Source: Lysobacteraceae bacterium NML91-0213
GTDB lineage: Bacteria > Pseudomonadota > Gammaproteobacteria > Xanthomonadales > Xanthomonadaceae
NCBI GenBank assembly: GCA_002798175.1
Contig: NWQL01000005.1
Span: 167,492-231,491 of the forward strand
Direction of reading: 5' to 3'
Length of the DNA stretch: 64,000 bases
The position numbers were made by a program, and so were the translations under genes. A model generated the notes under the pieces. It saw only the letters and a list, made by a program, of their open reading frames with translations. It ran no database searches and was not told where the DNA came from. Positions 29,027 to 42,000 of the stretch are shown piece after piece (the stretch's first letter is position 1; each line of letters begins with the position of its first letter).

Positions 29027-29767
29027 CTACAGCACGTAGCCGCCGTCCACCAGCAGTTCGGTCCCGGTCACGAAGGACGCTCCATCGCCTGCGAGGTAGG
29101 CCACCGCCGCGGCGATGTCATCGGGCTGGCCGATCCGCTTGAGCGGGGTCGCTTCGACGCCGGCAGCGTTGGCTTCGGCCGGGTTGGCGGCGAGCATCGG
29201 CGTGTCGATGAAGCCGGGATGCACCGAGTTGACGCGGATGTGGTGGGGGGCGAATTCCACTGCGGCGGTCTTGGTCATGCCGCGCACCGCCCATTTGGTG
29301 CCGACATAGGCGCAGGCGCCCGGAAAGCCCATCACCCCGGCGATCGACGAGACATTCACGATGCTGCCGCCGCCGGCCGCGCGGAGCGGCTCAAGCGCGC
29401 ACTTCATGCCGAGGAAGGTGCCGGTCTGGTTGACCCGGACCATCCGCTCGAATGCCTCGACGGTGGTCTCGCCGACCGCGCCCGGCTCGTAGATGCCGGC
29501 GTTGTTGACCAGCACGTGCAGGGCGCCGAAGCGCTGCACCGCCGCCGCGATCGCCTGCTGCCAGGCGGCTTCGTCGCCGACATCATGGTGGACGAACAGC
29601 GCGCGGGTGCCGAGTGAGCCGACCAGGGCCTCGCCCTCCGTGGTCAGGACATCGCTCACCACCACGTTGGCGCCGTCGGCATGCAATCGGCGGGCGATGG
29701 CCGCCCCGATGCCGCGCGCCGCGCCGGTCACCAGCGCGGTACGTCCTTCAAGTGCCTGGATGCTCAT
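29027..29767 (-). CDS. Short-chain dehydrogenase/reductase (glucose 1-dehydrogenase/3-ketoacyl-reductase type)
   Basis: 246 residues. TGAARGIGAA (about 15-24) with Asp at the end of the second strand (VVVSDVL) points to NAD preference. NNAGI, NVSSIAGVMG (Ser) and YVGTKWAV (Tyr-x3-Lys) form the catalytic site. The substrate cannot be read from the sequence. Alcohol, sugar or steroid substrates are possible for this subgroup. Start at ATG 29767. It stands alone, with no operon partner of obvious function. Confidence 0.88.
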   Translation of the reverse strand: MSIQALEGRTALVTGAARGIGAAIARRLHADGANVVVSDVLTTEGEALVGSLGTRALFVHHDVGDEAAWQQAIAAAVQRFGALHVLVNNAGIYEPGAVGETTVEAFERMVRVNQTGTFLGMKCALEPLRAAGGGSIVNVSSIAGVMGFPGACAYVGTKWAVRGMTKTAAVEFAPHHIRVNSVHPGFIDTPMLAANPAEANAAGVEATPLKRIGQPDDIAAAVAYLAGDGASFVTGTELLVDGGYVL

Positions 29768-29862
29768 GGCCCGCTCCCGTCCGGATGGAGCCGCTAGGCT
29801 GCCACGCGGCGCCCGGCGTGGCATTGATCGAACGCAAACGGGCGGGCCCGCGTGCGCAGGGG

Positions 29863-30114
29863 TCAATCGCGCAGCTTGAAGCCCGGGTTCTCGTTGACGC
29901 TGCCGTCCGCTTCCAGGGTCACCCAGCGCCGGCCCTCGCGATCGAACAGGATCGGCACCGGCTCCTGGAACATCGGGCGGCGGACGAAGCGCAGGGTCCA
30001 GCCGAAGCGTTCGAGCAGAGGCAGTGCCGCGCGTTGTGCCGGGGTCAGCGCGGCGCGCAATGCATCGTGTTCGGGCTGCTCGGTTTTCCGGCGTTCGCGA
30101 CCGTACATGGGCAT
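29863..30114 (-). CDS. Small conserved hypothetical protein
   Basis: 83 residues (81 if the second ATG at 30108 is used). Basic N-terminus MPMYGRERRK, then a helix ALTPAQRAALPLLERFGW, and a beta-rich end WVTLEADGSVNENPGFKLRD. It looks like a compact soluble protein with a short conserved core of the type annotated only as hypothetical in Xanthomonadaceae. No catalytic motif was found. It is divergent from the S46 peptidase gene. Confidence 0.65.
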   Translation of the reverse strand: MPMYGRERRKTEQPEHDALRAALTPAQRAALPLLERFGWTLRFVRRPMFQEPVPILFDREGRRWVTLEADGSVNENPGFKLRD

Positions 30115-30246
30115 CCGGCGTGTCGGGGGACCTGTCGATTGTCTCCCCGGGCGGTCGTCGGACGGTGAACCGCAGCCGAGTACGCGCCCGCGGCGGCGTT
30201 CGGCTACGATCCCGGGCTTCCGGTTCCGCCGCACAAGGCCGCTTCC

Positions 30247-32286
30247 ATGAAACACCTGCTTGCGCTGGCCGTCGCCAACCTGGTCTCCGCATCCGCGTCC
30301 GCCGCCGAAGGCATGTGGACGCTCGACAACCTGCCCACCCGGGCGATGCAGTCGGCCTACGACTTCAGCCCCGATGCCGACTGGGTACGCAATGCGATGC
30401 GCTCCTCGGTGCGCCTGGCGGGTGGCTGCTCGGGCTCCTTCATCTCCGAAGAGGGCCTGGTGCTGACCAACGCGCACTGCATCGTCGGCTGCGTGCAGGG
30501 CCTGTCGTCCGCGGACGAGGATCGCCTCAACGACGGCTTCGTCGCCCGCTCGCGCGGCGAGGAGCTGCAGTGCCCGGCGGAAGAACTCAACGTGCTGCAG
30601 GACATCACCGACCTCAGCGACCGCATCGCCAGGGCGACCGCCGGCAAGTCCGGGCGCGAATACATCGACGCGCGCAACGCCGAGGTCTCGCGGATCGAGG
30701 ACGAGTGCGTCGCCGGCGATGCCGCCGGCAAGCGCTGCGACGTGGTGTCGCTGTATGCCGGCGGCCAGCACCACCTGTACGCCTACAAGCGCTACCAGGA
30801 CGTACGCCTGGTGTTCTCGCCGGAATATTCGGTCGGCTTCTTCGGCGGCGATCCGGACAATTTCAACTTCCCCCGCTACAACCTCGACATGGGCCTGCTG
30901 CGCGCCTACGAGAACGGCCAGCCCGCGAAGGTCGACCACCACTTCCGCATGAACCCCGCCGGCGCCCAGCCCGGCGAGCTGACCATGGTGACCGGCCATC
31001 CGGGGCGCACCCAGCGCCAGCTCACCGTGGCCCAGCTCGAGCGCGTGCGCGACGTCGACCTGATCAACAACCTGCTGCTGCTGGCCGAACGCCGCGCGAT
31101 GCTCGCGCAGTACAGCCGCGGCGGCGAGGAAGCCGCGCGCCAGGCGCAGTCGGACCTCACCTTCACCGAGAACAGCTACAAGGTGTTCCGTGGCCAGCTG
31201 CAGGCGCTGCTCGATCCGCAGGTGTTCGCCGCCAAGCGGCGCGAGGAAGCCGACCTGCGCAGTGCGGCGGAGTCGTCCACCCCGTGGGACGAGATCGCGC
31301 AGGCACAGCAGGTGCGGCGCAGCCTGTACTACCCGCACATGCTGATCGGCCAGCAGCGCGGCTTCGACAGCCGGTACTTCCAGTTCGCCTCGATCCTGGT
31401 GCGTGGCGGCGACGAGCGGCCGAAGCCCAATGCCCAGCGCCTGCCGGAATTCCAGGACGCGGGCCTGGCGCGGCTTGAGCAGACACTTTTCTCGAAGTCG
31501 CCGGTGTATCCGGAGTTCGAGACGGTCAAGCTCACCCATTCGCTGACCAAGTTCCGCGAACTGCTGGGCACCGACCATCCCACCGTGCAGCAGGTGTTCG
31601 CCGGCAGGTCGCCGGAAGCGCTGGCCGCGGAGCTGGTCAAGGGCACGACGCTGGGCGATGCCGCCGAGCGCGAGCGGCTGTGGCGTGGCGGCAAGGCCGC
31701 CGTCGATGCGTCGCAGGATCCCTTCATCCGCCTGGTGCGGGCGCTGGACGGGGAATCGCGCGCGCTGCGCAGCCGCTTCGAGTCCGAGGTCGAGGCGGTG
31801 GAAGCACGCAATGCCGAGTCGATCGCACGCACCCGGTTCGCGAAGTACGGCACGAACGTCTATCCGGATGCCACCTTCACCCTGCGCCTGTCGTATGGCG
31901 AGGTGCGCGGCTGGAACGAGAACGGCAGGCAGATCGAGCCGTATACGCAAATCGGTGGGGTGTTCGAGCGTGCCACCGGCTTTGCGCCCTACGCGCTGCC
32001 CGAGCGCTGGTTGCAGGCCAAGGATGAACTCGACCTCGATGCGCGTTTCAACTTCGTCAGCACCAACGACATCATCGGCGGCAATTCCGGCAGCCCGGTG
32101 ATCAACCGCAACGCCGAGGTGGTTGGCCTGGCGTTCGACGGCAACATCCACTCGCTGGGCGGCAGCTTCTGGTACGACGAGACGCTCAACCGCACGGTGT
32201 CGGTGCACAGCGCGGCGATGATCGAGGCGCTGGACAAGGTCTACGGCGCCGCGCACCTGGTCGAGGAAATGCAGCCGGTCCGCTGA
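30247..32286 (+). CDS. S46-family dipeptidyl peptidase (DPP7/DPP11 type)
   Basis: 679 residues with a signal peptide cut near SASAAE (about residue 20). The chymotrypsin-like double barrel carries TNAHCIVG with the catalytic histidine (about 75) and GGNSGSPVIN with the nucleophilic serine near the end. The large helical insertion typical of S46 lies between them. The enzyme removes dipeptides from the N-terminus of oligopeptides in the periplasm. DPP7 and DPP11 differ by one S1' residue that I did not assign, so specificity is open. Start at ATG 30247. Confidence 0.92.
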   Translation: MKHLLALAVANLVSASASAAEGMWTLDNLPTRAMQSAYDFSPDADWVRNAMRSSVRLAGGCSGSFISEEGLVLTNAHCIVGCVQGLSSADEDRLNDGFVARSRGEELQCPAEELNVLQDITDLSDRIARATAGKSGREYIDARNAEVSRIEDECVAGDAAGKRCDVVSLYAGGQHHLYAYKRYQDVRLVFSPEYSVGFFGGDPDNFNFPRYNLDMGLLRAYENGQPAKVDHHFRMNPAGAQPGELTMVTGHPGRTQRQLTVAQLERVRDVDLINNLLLLAERRAMLAQYSRGGEEAARQAQSDLTFTENSYKVFRGQLQALLDPQVFAAKRREEADLRSAAESSTPWDEIAQAQQVRRSLYYPHMLIGQQRGFDSRYFQFASILVRGGDERPKPNAQRLPEFQDAGLARLEQTLFSKSPVYPEFETVKLTHSLTKFRELLGTDHPTVQQVFAGRSPEALAAELVKGTTLGDAAERERLWRGGKAAVDASQDPFIRLVRALDGESRALRSRFESEVEAVEARNAESIARTRFAKYGTNVYPDATFTLRLSYGEVRGWNENGRQIEPYTQIGGVFERATGFAPYALPERWLQAKDELDLDARFNFVSTNDIIGGNSGSPVINRNAEVVGLAFDGNIHSLGGSFWYDETLNRTVSVHSAAMIEALDKVYGAAHLVEEMQPVR

Positions 32287-32313
32287 CGTAACGCAATGGC
32301 GTCGCGCTGCTTT

Positions 32314-32345
32314 CCGGGCAGCGCTTTCGCCACGGCGCTGCCCGG
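32314..32345 (+). terminator. Hairpin after the S46 peptidase gene
   Basis: An 11-bp stem (32314-32324 with 32335-32345) with a 10-base loop, 28 bases after the stop at 32286. No T-run follows, so it is at best a weak terminator, or an mRNA 3'-end stabilising hairpin. Confidence 0.45.
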
Positions 32346-32359
32346 CGTGGGGAGCCCCA

Positions 32360-32486
32360 GTGGGAGCGCGCTTGCGCGCGAATGCTCTTCTCCCGCTGTC
32401 CCTTGACCGGGGACGGCAACTATCGCGCGCAAGCGCGCTCCCACGATCTGCCCTGGGGAGCGGGAGCGATCCAGGCGCGCTCCCAC
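32360..32486. repeat. Paired 22-bp inverted copies of a Xanthomonad-type palindromic repeat
   Basis: A 22-bp sequence at 32360-32381 occurs again, perfectly inverted, at 32423-32444. Each contains the inner palindrome GCGCGC-TT-GCGCGC. A third partial copy (GCGCGCTCCCAC) is at 32475-32486. The cluster lies in the gap between two convergent genes, the usual position for REP-like elements. Confidence 0.75.
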
Positions 32487-32501
32487 GACGCAGCCGGGAG
32501 C

Positions 32502-35806
<3,305 letters not shown>

Positions 35807-35907
35807 CGGACTTCCAGGGCAGGCAAACCGCCGCAGGGTAGCAGCCGGCCTGCGCCGGGGGCTGGCCCACAGGTCACGGTCGCCCCGGTGGGAATGCGTT
35901 CCCCCCA

Positions 35908-36001
35908 AAAAGGACGGGGACGCTTTCGCGTCCCCGTCTGCACGTCCCTGTTCGCCGGAAGCAACCGGATCATCCTGTGCGTGCACCGTACGTGAATCGA
36001 T
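35908..36001 (-). ncRNA. Candidate ~95-nt small RNA or transcription attenuator
   Basis: On the minus strand a -10-like CATACT (36008-36013), with GTCACC 17 bp upstream (36031-36036), could start a transcript near 36001 that runs into the strong terminator at 35913-35938 with CCTTTTT after it. The 95-nt RNA would end well before the S9 peptidase start at 35806. It is either an independent small RNA or a leader attenuator of that gene. This is prediction only. The gap 35807-36178 otherwise holds two palindromes and no gene. Confidence 0.4.
35913..35938 (-). terminator. Strong intrinsic terminator on the minus strand
   Basis: An 11-bp perfect GC-rich stem (35913-35923 with 35928-35938), loop TTTC (GAAA on the transcript), followed on the minus strand by CCTTTTT. 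It lies about 107 bp upstream of the S9 peptidase start, so it cannot end an ordinary mRNA from the divergent cydA. Confidence 0.75.
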
Positions 36002-36021
36002 GCTGAAAGTATGCGAAGCCG

Positions 36022-36036
36022 GTCACACTCGGTGAC
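36022..36036. promoter_or_regulatory. Palindrome GTCAC-N5-GTGAC
   Basis: Perfect 5-bp arms around ACTCG. It overlaps the -35 region of the putative minus-strand promoter, a position suitable for a repressor or activator. Confidence 0.4.
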
Positions 36037-36081
36037 GCAACCGGCCCCATTCTGCCGCAACGACCCGGGCGCTCCGCTGGC

Positions 36082-36100
36082 TGTGACGCGATACGTCACA
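36082..36100. promoter_or_regulatory. Palindrome TGTGACG-N5-CGTCACA upstream of cydA
   Basis: Perfect 7-bp arms with a CGATA centre, 79 bp before the cydA start. It shares the GTGAC/GTCAC half-site with the palindrome at 36022-36036. The spacing (TGTGA-N9-TCACA) is not the CRP type (N6). It may be an operator controlling the oxidase. Confidence 0.5.
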
Positions 36101-36178
36101 TCGAGCGCCGGCATTCGGGCGCGACCCACGTCGGCCTCACGTTGCAGGGACTAATCTGCGCCACCGTTCAGCTTCGAG

Positions 36179-37615
36179 GTGACGGTGGACGCACTTCTGC
36201 TCTCGCGGATCCAGTTCGGGTTCGTGATTTCATTCCACGTGCTGTTCCCGGCGTTCACCGTCGGCCTGTCGTCGTGGCTGGCATTCCTGCAGTGGCGCTG
36301 GCTGCGCACGCGCGACACCATCTGGCGCGACATGTTCTTCTTCTGGATGAAGATCTTCGCGATCTCGTTCGGCATGGGCGTGGTCTCGGGCATCGTCATG
36401 AGCTTCCAGTTCGGCACCAACTGGTCGGTGCTGTCGGAGCGCGCTGGCCACATCCTCGGTCCGCTGCTGGCCTACGAAGTGCTGACCGCATTCTTCCTGG
36501 AGGCGTCGTTCCTCGGCGTCATGCTGTTCGGCTGGCGCAAGGTGCCGGAGAAACTGCACTTCTTCGCCACCTGCATGGTTGCGCTGGGCACGCTGATCTC
36601 GACGTTCTGGATCCTGTCGGCCAACAGCTGGCTGCACACCCCGGCCGGCTTCGAGATGGTCGGCGACATGTTCCACCCGGTGAGCTGGTGGAACATCATC
36701 TTCAATCCCTCGTTCCCGTTCCGGCTGGCACACATGGTGCTCGCCGCTTTCATCACGACCTGTTTCGTGATCGGTGGGGCGGGCGCCTGGTACCTGCGAC
36801 GCGGCGACCACCTCGAGCCCGGCAGGCGCATGCTCAAGCTTGCCGTGGTGTTCGCGGCGATCGCGGTGCCGCTGCAGATCGTGGTCGGCGACCTGCATGG
36901 CCTCGCCACCGCCAAATACCAGCCCACCAAGCTCGCGGCGATGGAAGGCCACTGGCACCACGGCGAGCCGGGCGCGGGGGTGCCACTGGTCGTGTTCGGC
37001 CTGCCCGACGCGGACAACGAACGCAACAACTACCAGCTGGCGATCCCGCGGCTGGGCAGCGTGATCCTGACCCACAGCCTCGATGGCGAAATCGAACCGC
37101 TGACGGCGGTGCCGCGGGAAGAACGCCCGCCGGTCGCGCCGGTGTTCTGGTCGTTCCGGGTGATGGTCGGCATCGGCATGCTGATGCTGCTGCTGGTGGT
37201 GCTGTCGCTGTGGGCGTTGCGGCGCAAACGGCTGTACGACACGCCCTGGCTGCTGGATGGCTGGCGGCTCATGGCGCCAAGCGGGTTCATCGCCGTGCTG
37301 GCGGGGTGGTTCGTGGTCGAGATCGGCCGCCAGCCGTGGGTGGTGCAGGGCCTGCTGCGCACCGAGGACGCGGTCAGCGACCTCGAGGTGTCGAGCGTGG
37401 TGATTTCGCTGGGGGCGTTCGTGCTCGCCTACGCGATCGTGTTCGGCGCGGGCGGCGGCTACATCTACAAGCTGCTGCGGCGTGGGCCGCAACCGTTCGA
37501 GCCGGCACCGCAGACCGACGACGGCGAACGCACGCCGATGCGCCCGCTGTCGGCGGCCGATGGCGCCGACGCCGGCGACGTGGCGCCACCCGAACCGGGC
37601 GGGAGGGCGAACTGA
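36179..37615 (+). CDS. cydA: Cytochrome bd-type quinol oxidase subunit I, CIO type
   Basis: 478 residues, about nine membrane helices. Oxidises quinol and reduces O2 to water in the inner membrane. GRQPWVVQGLLRTEDAVS matches the signature of the cyanide-insensitive (CIO/short Q-loop) branch, and the Q-loop after the fifth to sixth helix is short. Haem-ligating residues sit in QFGFVISFH (His) and the conserved ANSWLHTP and E-rich segments. The GTG start at 36179 is coupled to no upstream gene. GTG 36185 is an alternative. Stop and cydB ATG overlap by one base (TGATG). Confidence 0.92.
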   Translation: MTVDALLLSRIQFGFVISFHVLFPAFTVGLSSWLAFLQWRWLRTRDTIWRDMFFFWMKIFAISFGMGVVSGIVMSFQFGTNWSVLSERAGHILGPLLAYEVLTAFFLEASFLGVMLFGWRKVPEKLHFFATCMVALGTLISTFWILSANSWLHTPAGFEMVGDMFHPVSWWNIIFNPSFPFRLAHMVLAAFITTCFVIGGAGAWYLRRGDHLEPGRRMLKLAVVFAAIAVPLQIVVGDLHGLATAKYQPTKLAAMEGHWHHGEPGAGVPLVVFGLPDADNERNNYQLAIPRLGSVILTHSLDGEIEPLTAVPREERPPVAPVFWSFRVMVGIGMLMLLLVVLSLWALRRKRLYDTPWLLDGWRLMAPSGFIAVLAGWFVVEIGRQPWVVQGLLRTEDAVSDLEVSSVVISLGAFVLAYAIVFGAGGGYIYKLLRRGPQPFEPAPQTDDGERTPMRPLSAADGADAGDVAPPEPGGRAN

Positions 37616-38628
37616 TGGACATGGAAACCGTGCTGCCGGTGGTGTGGTTCGGAGTGATCGGCTTCGGCGTGCTGATGTACGTGCTGCTCGACGGCTTCGT
37701 GCTGGGCCTGGGCATCATCGCGCCGTTCGCCGAGGACGGTCAGCAGTTCGACCAGATGATGAACACCGCGGCGCCGATCTGGGATGGCAACGAGACCTGG
37801 CTGGTACTGGGGGGCGTGGCCCTGCTGGCGGCATTCCCGGCCGCCTACGCGCTGGTGCTGTCGGCGCTGTACCTGCCGGTGCTGCTGATGCTGATCGCGC
37901 TGATCTTCCGCGGCGTCGCATTCGAATTCCGCTTCAAGGCACGGCGCGCTCGCCGCTTCTGGGGCGCCGCGTTCGCCATGGGCTCGCTGCTGGCGTCGTT
38001 CGCGCAGGGGGTGATCCTCGGCGCGCTGGTGGAAGGCATGCCGCTGCAGGACGGGCGCTATGTCGGTGGTGCGCTCGGCTGGTTCAGCCCGTTCTCGATG
38101 CTGACCGGCATGGCGGTGGTGTTCGGCTACGCGTTGCTGGGCAGCACCTGGCTGATCCTCAAGACCGAGGGCCGGCTGCAGCAGATGGCGCGTACCCTGA
38201 CCCGTCCATTGGTGCTGGTGGTGGCCGCGTTCATGGGACTGGTGAGTGCCTGGCTGCCGTTTCTCGAGTCGCAGGTGATGGAGCGCTGGTTCGAGGGCAA
38301 CAATTTCCTGTGGCTGTCGCCGGTGCCGCTGCTGGTGCTGGCCAACGCGGTGCTGCTGTGGCGCGCCGCGATGCGCGAGGGCCGGGACATGATGCCGTTC
38401 CTGCTGACGCTGTGTTTCTTCGTCCTGGGCTTCATCGGGCTGGTGCTGGGCATGTGGCCCAACATCGTGCCGCCGACGATGTCGATCTGGGAGGCGTCAT
38501 CGCCAACGTCGTCGCAGGGATTCCTGATCGTCGGGCTCGCAGTGCTGCTGCCGCTGATCCTCGGCTATACCGCCTGGTCGTACTGGGTGTTCCGCGGCAA
38601 GATCGAATCCGACTTCGGCTACCACTGA
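37615..38628 (+). CDS. cydB: Cytochrome bd-type quinol oxidase subunit II
   Basis: 337 residues with eight to nine membrane helices. [19 protein letters not shown] near residue 45 is the hallmark of CydB, and [12 protein letters not shown] near the middle is also conserved. It stabilises the haem subunit. It begins one base overlapping the cydA stop. No CydX-like small third subunit is visible after it, which fits the CIO type. A hairpin with a T-run follows at 38689-38715. Confidence 0.95.
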   Translation: MDMETVLPVVWFGVIGFGVLMYVLLDGFVLGLGIIAPFAEDGQQFDQMMNTAAPIWDGNETWLVLGGVALLAAFPAAYALVLSALYLPVLLMLIALIFRGVAFEFRFKARRARRFWGAAFAMGSLLASFAQGVILGALVEGMPLQDGRYVGGALGWFSPFSMLTGMAVVFGYALLGSTWLILKTEGRLQQMARTLTRPLVLVVAAFMGLVSAWLPFLESQVMERWFEGNNFLWLSPVPLLVLANAVLLWRAAMREGRDMMPFLLTLCFFVLGFIGLVLGMWPNIVPPTMSIWEASSPTSSQGFLIVGLAVLLPLILGYTAWSYWVFRGKIESDFGYH

Positions 38629-38688
38629 CGCCCCATCGTCTTCGTGCCGCACGTGGCACGCGCCGCGATGCGATCGCCGTTGCCCGCG

Positions 38689-38715
38689 CCACGAGATACA
38701 CCTCGTGGGCCTTTT
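38689..38715 (+). terminator. Intrinsic terminator after cydAB
   Basis: 7-bp stem CCACGAG (38689-38695) / CTCGTGG (38702-38708) with a 6-base loop, then GCC and TTTT. It lies about 60 bases after the cydB stop and 38 bases before the next start. Confidence 0.55.
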
Positions 38716-38752
38716 CCCGCACAATCGTGGGCATCGAGCCGTATCCCGGGCC

Positions 38753-39025
38753 ATGCACGCCTACGTCTACAAGAGCCAGCGCAAGGACGACACCTACGTC
38801 TATCTTGCCGCCCGCGACGACTTCTCCGTCCTGCCCAGTATCCTGGCCGACCGGCTGGGGCCGTTCCGTTTCGTGCTCGACGTGGAGCTGACGCCTGACC
38901 GCCGGCTGGCCCGCGAGGATGTCGCGACCGTGCGTGCCAACCTCGTGGCGCAGCGTTTCCATCTGCAGATGCCGCCCTCCGCCGCCGCCGATCCACTGAC
39001 CGCGGACTGGGGCACCGATGCCTGA
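38753..39025 (+). CDS. YcgL domain protein
   Basis: 90 residues. The YcgL fold (DUF709) is recognised by [20 protein letters not shown] and the [20 protein letters not shown] segment. The family is confined to gammaproteobacteria. In Pseudomonas it has been linked to RNase D maturation, and elsewhere its role is unclear. ATG 38753 is chosen because the family begins with this short beta-strand. It overlaps the ankyrin gene start by 8 bp, so the two are translationally coupled. Confidence 0.88.
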   Translation: MHAYVYKSQRKDDTYVYLAARDDFSVLPSILADRLGPFRFVLDVELTPDRRLAREDVATVRANLVAQRFHLQMPPSAAADPLTADWGTDA

Positions 39026-42000
39026 GCCGGGCGCCGACACCAGACGCCATCGCATCGGGCTGTATGCGCTCGGTGCCGGGCTGGCATTGCTGGCGGGCGT
39101 CGCCCCGTGGCTGGCGGCAATCGGGCTGTGGCTGGCACAGCCGCTGTTCGCGCTGGCCGCACGCGGCGGTGCGCGCCTGGATCGTGCATTGCCGGTGCAG
39201 GCCGCGCCGCTGCTGCTGGCATGGGCGGGCCTGCTGGTGACCACCGCGGTGCTGGTGGCATGGCCGTTGTCGGCATTGCGGCAGAGCGGTTCGCTGGGTG
39301 CGGCGCTGGGCCTGAGCGCCAGCGGTGGCCTGCTGCTGGTGGCGCTGTGGCGGACCTGGCCGTTCTGGCATGGCCTGGAACGCGAGGGTGGTGCGGTCTC
39401 CACGCACTGGCAGCTGTTGTCCGAACAGGATGCGGGCGCGCTGCGCGGCCTGTGGCTGGCACTGGGCGCCGGCGGTATCGCCGCGCTGACCGTGGTGCTG
39501 GCATGGCCGGGCCTGCTCGAAGGCGGGGCGCGCTGGGCGTTCGCCGCCTTTGCCGCGATGTGGAGCGGGCTCGCCCATCGCGGCCTGCAGGCACTGGCAC
39601 CGGCCAGCGGCCTGCCGGTGGCGGCGGTCGACCCCGAACTTCCGCTCGTGGTCGAGCCGGTCATCGAGGGCGACCTCGACGCAGCGCTCTACGCGGCCGC
39701 ACGTGCCGGTCGTGTCGACCGGGCGCTGGAACTGCTCGAACTCGGCGCCGACCCGGGTGCGGCACCCCCCGCCGGGGAGCGCGACCAGCGTGCGCTGGTG
39801 GTGCTGGCCGCGGTGCTGCCGGACCTGCGCCTGCTGCGCGCGCTGATCGCCCGCGGTGTAGACCTCAACGACGTCGGGTCCGGGATGACCCCGCTGCTGG
39901 CCGCGACCCGCGACAGCTGGCATGGCCGCCCCGAAGCGGTGATGACGCTGCTGGCCAATGGCGCCGACCCGCGCGCGCGCGACCACGAGGGCAACACGCC
40001 ACTGCACCATGCCGCGCGCAGCACCGATCCCGGCGTCGCCGCGCTGCTGCGCGACGCCGCCGCGGAACTGGATGCGCGCAACGACGAGGGCCTCACCCCG
40101 CTCGGCATCGCCTGCGCTGCCGGCAACTGGCGGTTGGCGAAATTCCTGCTCGAGCGCGGCGCCGCGCCCCATCCGGTCGATGCCACTCCCGCGCTGCTGG
40201 CGGCCGCCAGTGGCGACGAGGACGATGCCGCCGGCGTGCAGCTGCTGCTGCGCCACAGGGCACGGGTGGACGCGCGCGATGCACGCGCACGCACCGCCCT
40301 GCATGAAGCCGCATTCGCCGGCCATGCCGACATCGTCGCGGCGCTGCTCGATGCCGGCGCCGCGCCGGATCCGGCCGACGCGCAGGCACGCACGCCGCTG
40401 CTCGAGGCCGCGCGCGGTGGGCGGCTGGCGACCTTCGAGGCACTGCTGGCTGCTGGTGCCGATGCCCGCGCGGTCGATGCGCAGGGGCAGGGCGCGCTGC
40501 AACTGGCCACGCTTGCCGACCCGCCGTCGGCAAGCCTGGTACGGCGCCTGCTCGAGCTCGGTCTCGATCCGCTGCAGGCCGACGCCGGCGGCCGCACGGC
40601 CGTCGACCACGCCGCGGCCGCGGGCCGCTGGTCACTGGTGGCGCTGCTGGATCCCGGCTATGCATTGCCGGCCAGCGTGCGTCCCGACGGCGCCGACGTC
40701 GAAGTCCCCGACCGTGCGCCGCTGGTGCTGCTGCGCGATGCGCTGCGCGAATCCCGTACCGACCGCGTCGATGCCCTGCTCGGCCTGGTGGACGCGCGCG
40801 AACTCGGCAGCCTGCTCGAGGACGATGAAGTGCCGGTCACCGCGGCACGCATCGACTGGCTGATGGCGCATGGCGCGGATCCCGATGTGCGCACGGGCGA
40901 TGCCGACAGCGCGATCTTCCGCCTGCTCGGGCAGGGCCCTGCGGCCCTCGATGCCCTGCAGGCGATGCTGCGGCACAACGTCTCGCCGGCAGGCGCCGGC
41001 GGGCTGGCGCGCTTTCTTGCCGCCTGCGCCCACGGCGACCATGCCGCGCGTTCGCTGGAACACCTCGCGCTGGAACTGCTGGAGCGCGGCGCGGATCCGT
41101 TCGCCGCCTCGCCAGAGGGCGACCCCCCGCTGTCGCTGGCGGTGCGGCTGGGCTGGCAGCCGTTGCTCGAGCGCCTGGTCGCGACCGGCGTGGATCTCGA
41201 CGCACGCGACGGCCGCGGCATGACCGCGCTGCACCTGGCCGCCGCGCTCGGCCGCGAAGCGGCGCTGAAGGCGCTGGTGCGGGCGGGCGCGAGCCCGGGC
41301 ATGCGCGCCGCCGACGGGCAGACGCCGTTGGGCGTGGCGCTGGCCGGTGGGCGCCGCGATCTTGCCGACTGGCTCGACTGGCGCGGCTGGGCATTGCCGC
41401 GGCGCGCCCTGCAGCCGACCGACCTGCCGGCGGCAGCCATGGCCGGCGATGCCGATGCCGTGCGTCGCCTGCTCGATCTCGGCTTCGCGGTCGACACCAT
41501 CGACGCACAGGGTTGCAGCGCGCTGTTGCGTGCCGCGGGCGGCGGCCACCGCGCCGTGGTCGACCTGTTGCTTGCGCGCGGCGCGGACCCGGGGCTTGCG
41601 GCACACAGCGGTGCGACGCCGCTGTCGGCTGCGGTCAGCATGCGCGAGCTCGACATCGTCGATCGCCTGCTCGACGCCGGCGCCGGCCACCAGCAGCGCC
41701 TGCCCGGCGAGGTGACCGTGCTGATGCTCGCCGCGGCGCTGGGGCTGCCGGACCTCTGCGGGCGCCTGATCAAGGCCGGCGCCGACATCCACGCCACCGA
41801 CGCGCAGGGGCTGACCGCGCTGCACTGCGCCGCACTCTATGGTTTCACCGCGCGCGACCGTCCGCGGCTGGTGGCGCTGTTCGACACCCTGCTCTATGGC
41901 GGCGCAGAGATCGACGCGTCCGCCGCGGGCGGAGTCACGCCGCTGCTGCTGCTGCTGGGTGCGCGTGCCGAACCCGGGACCGCCTGCGACGAGAGCGTGG

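Noticed and set aside
36142-38628. One continuous 828-codon frame spanning the cydA and cydB region
   Set aside because: Only its second half is cydB. The first half is the wrong frame of cydA, so it is not a fusion.
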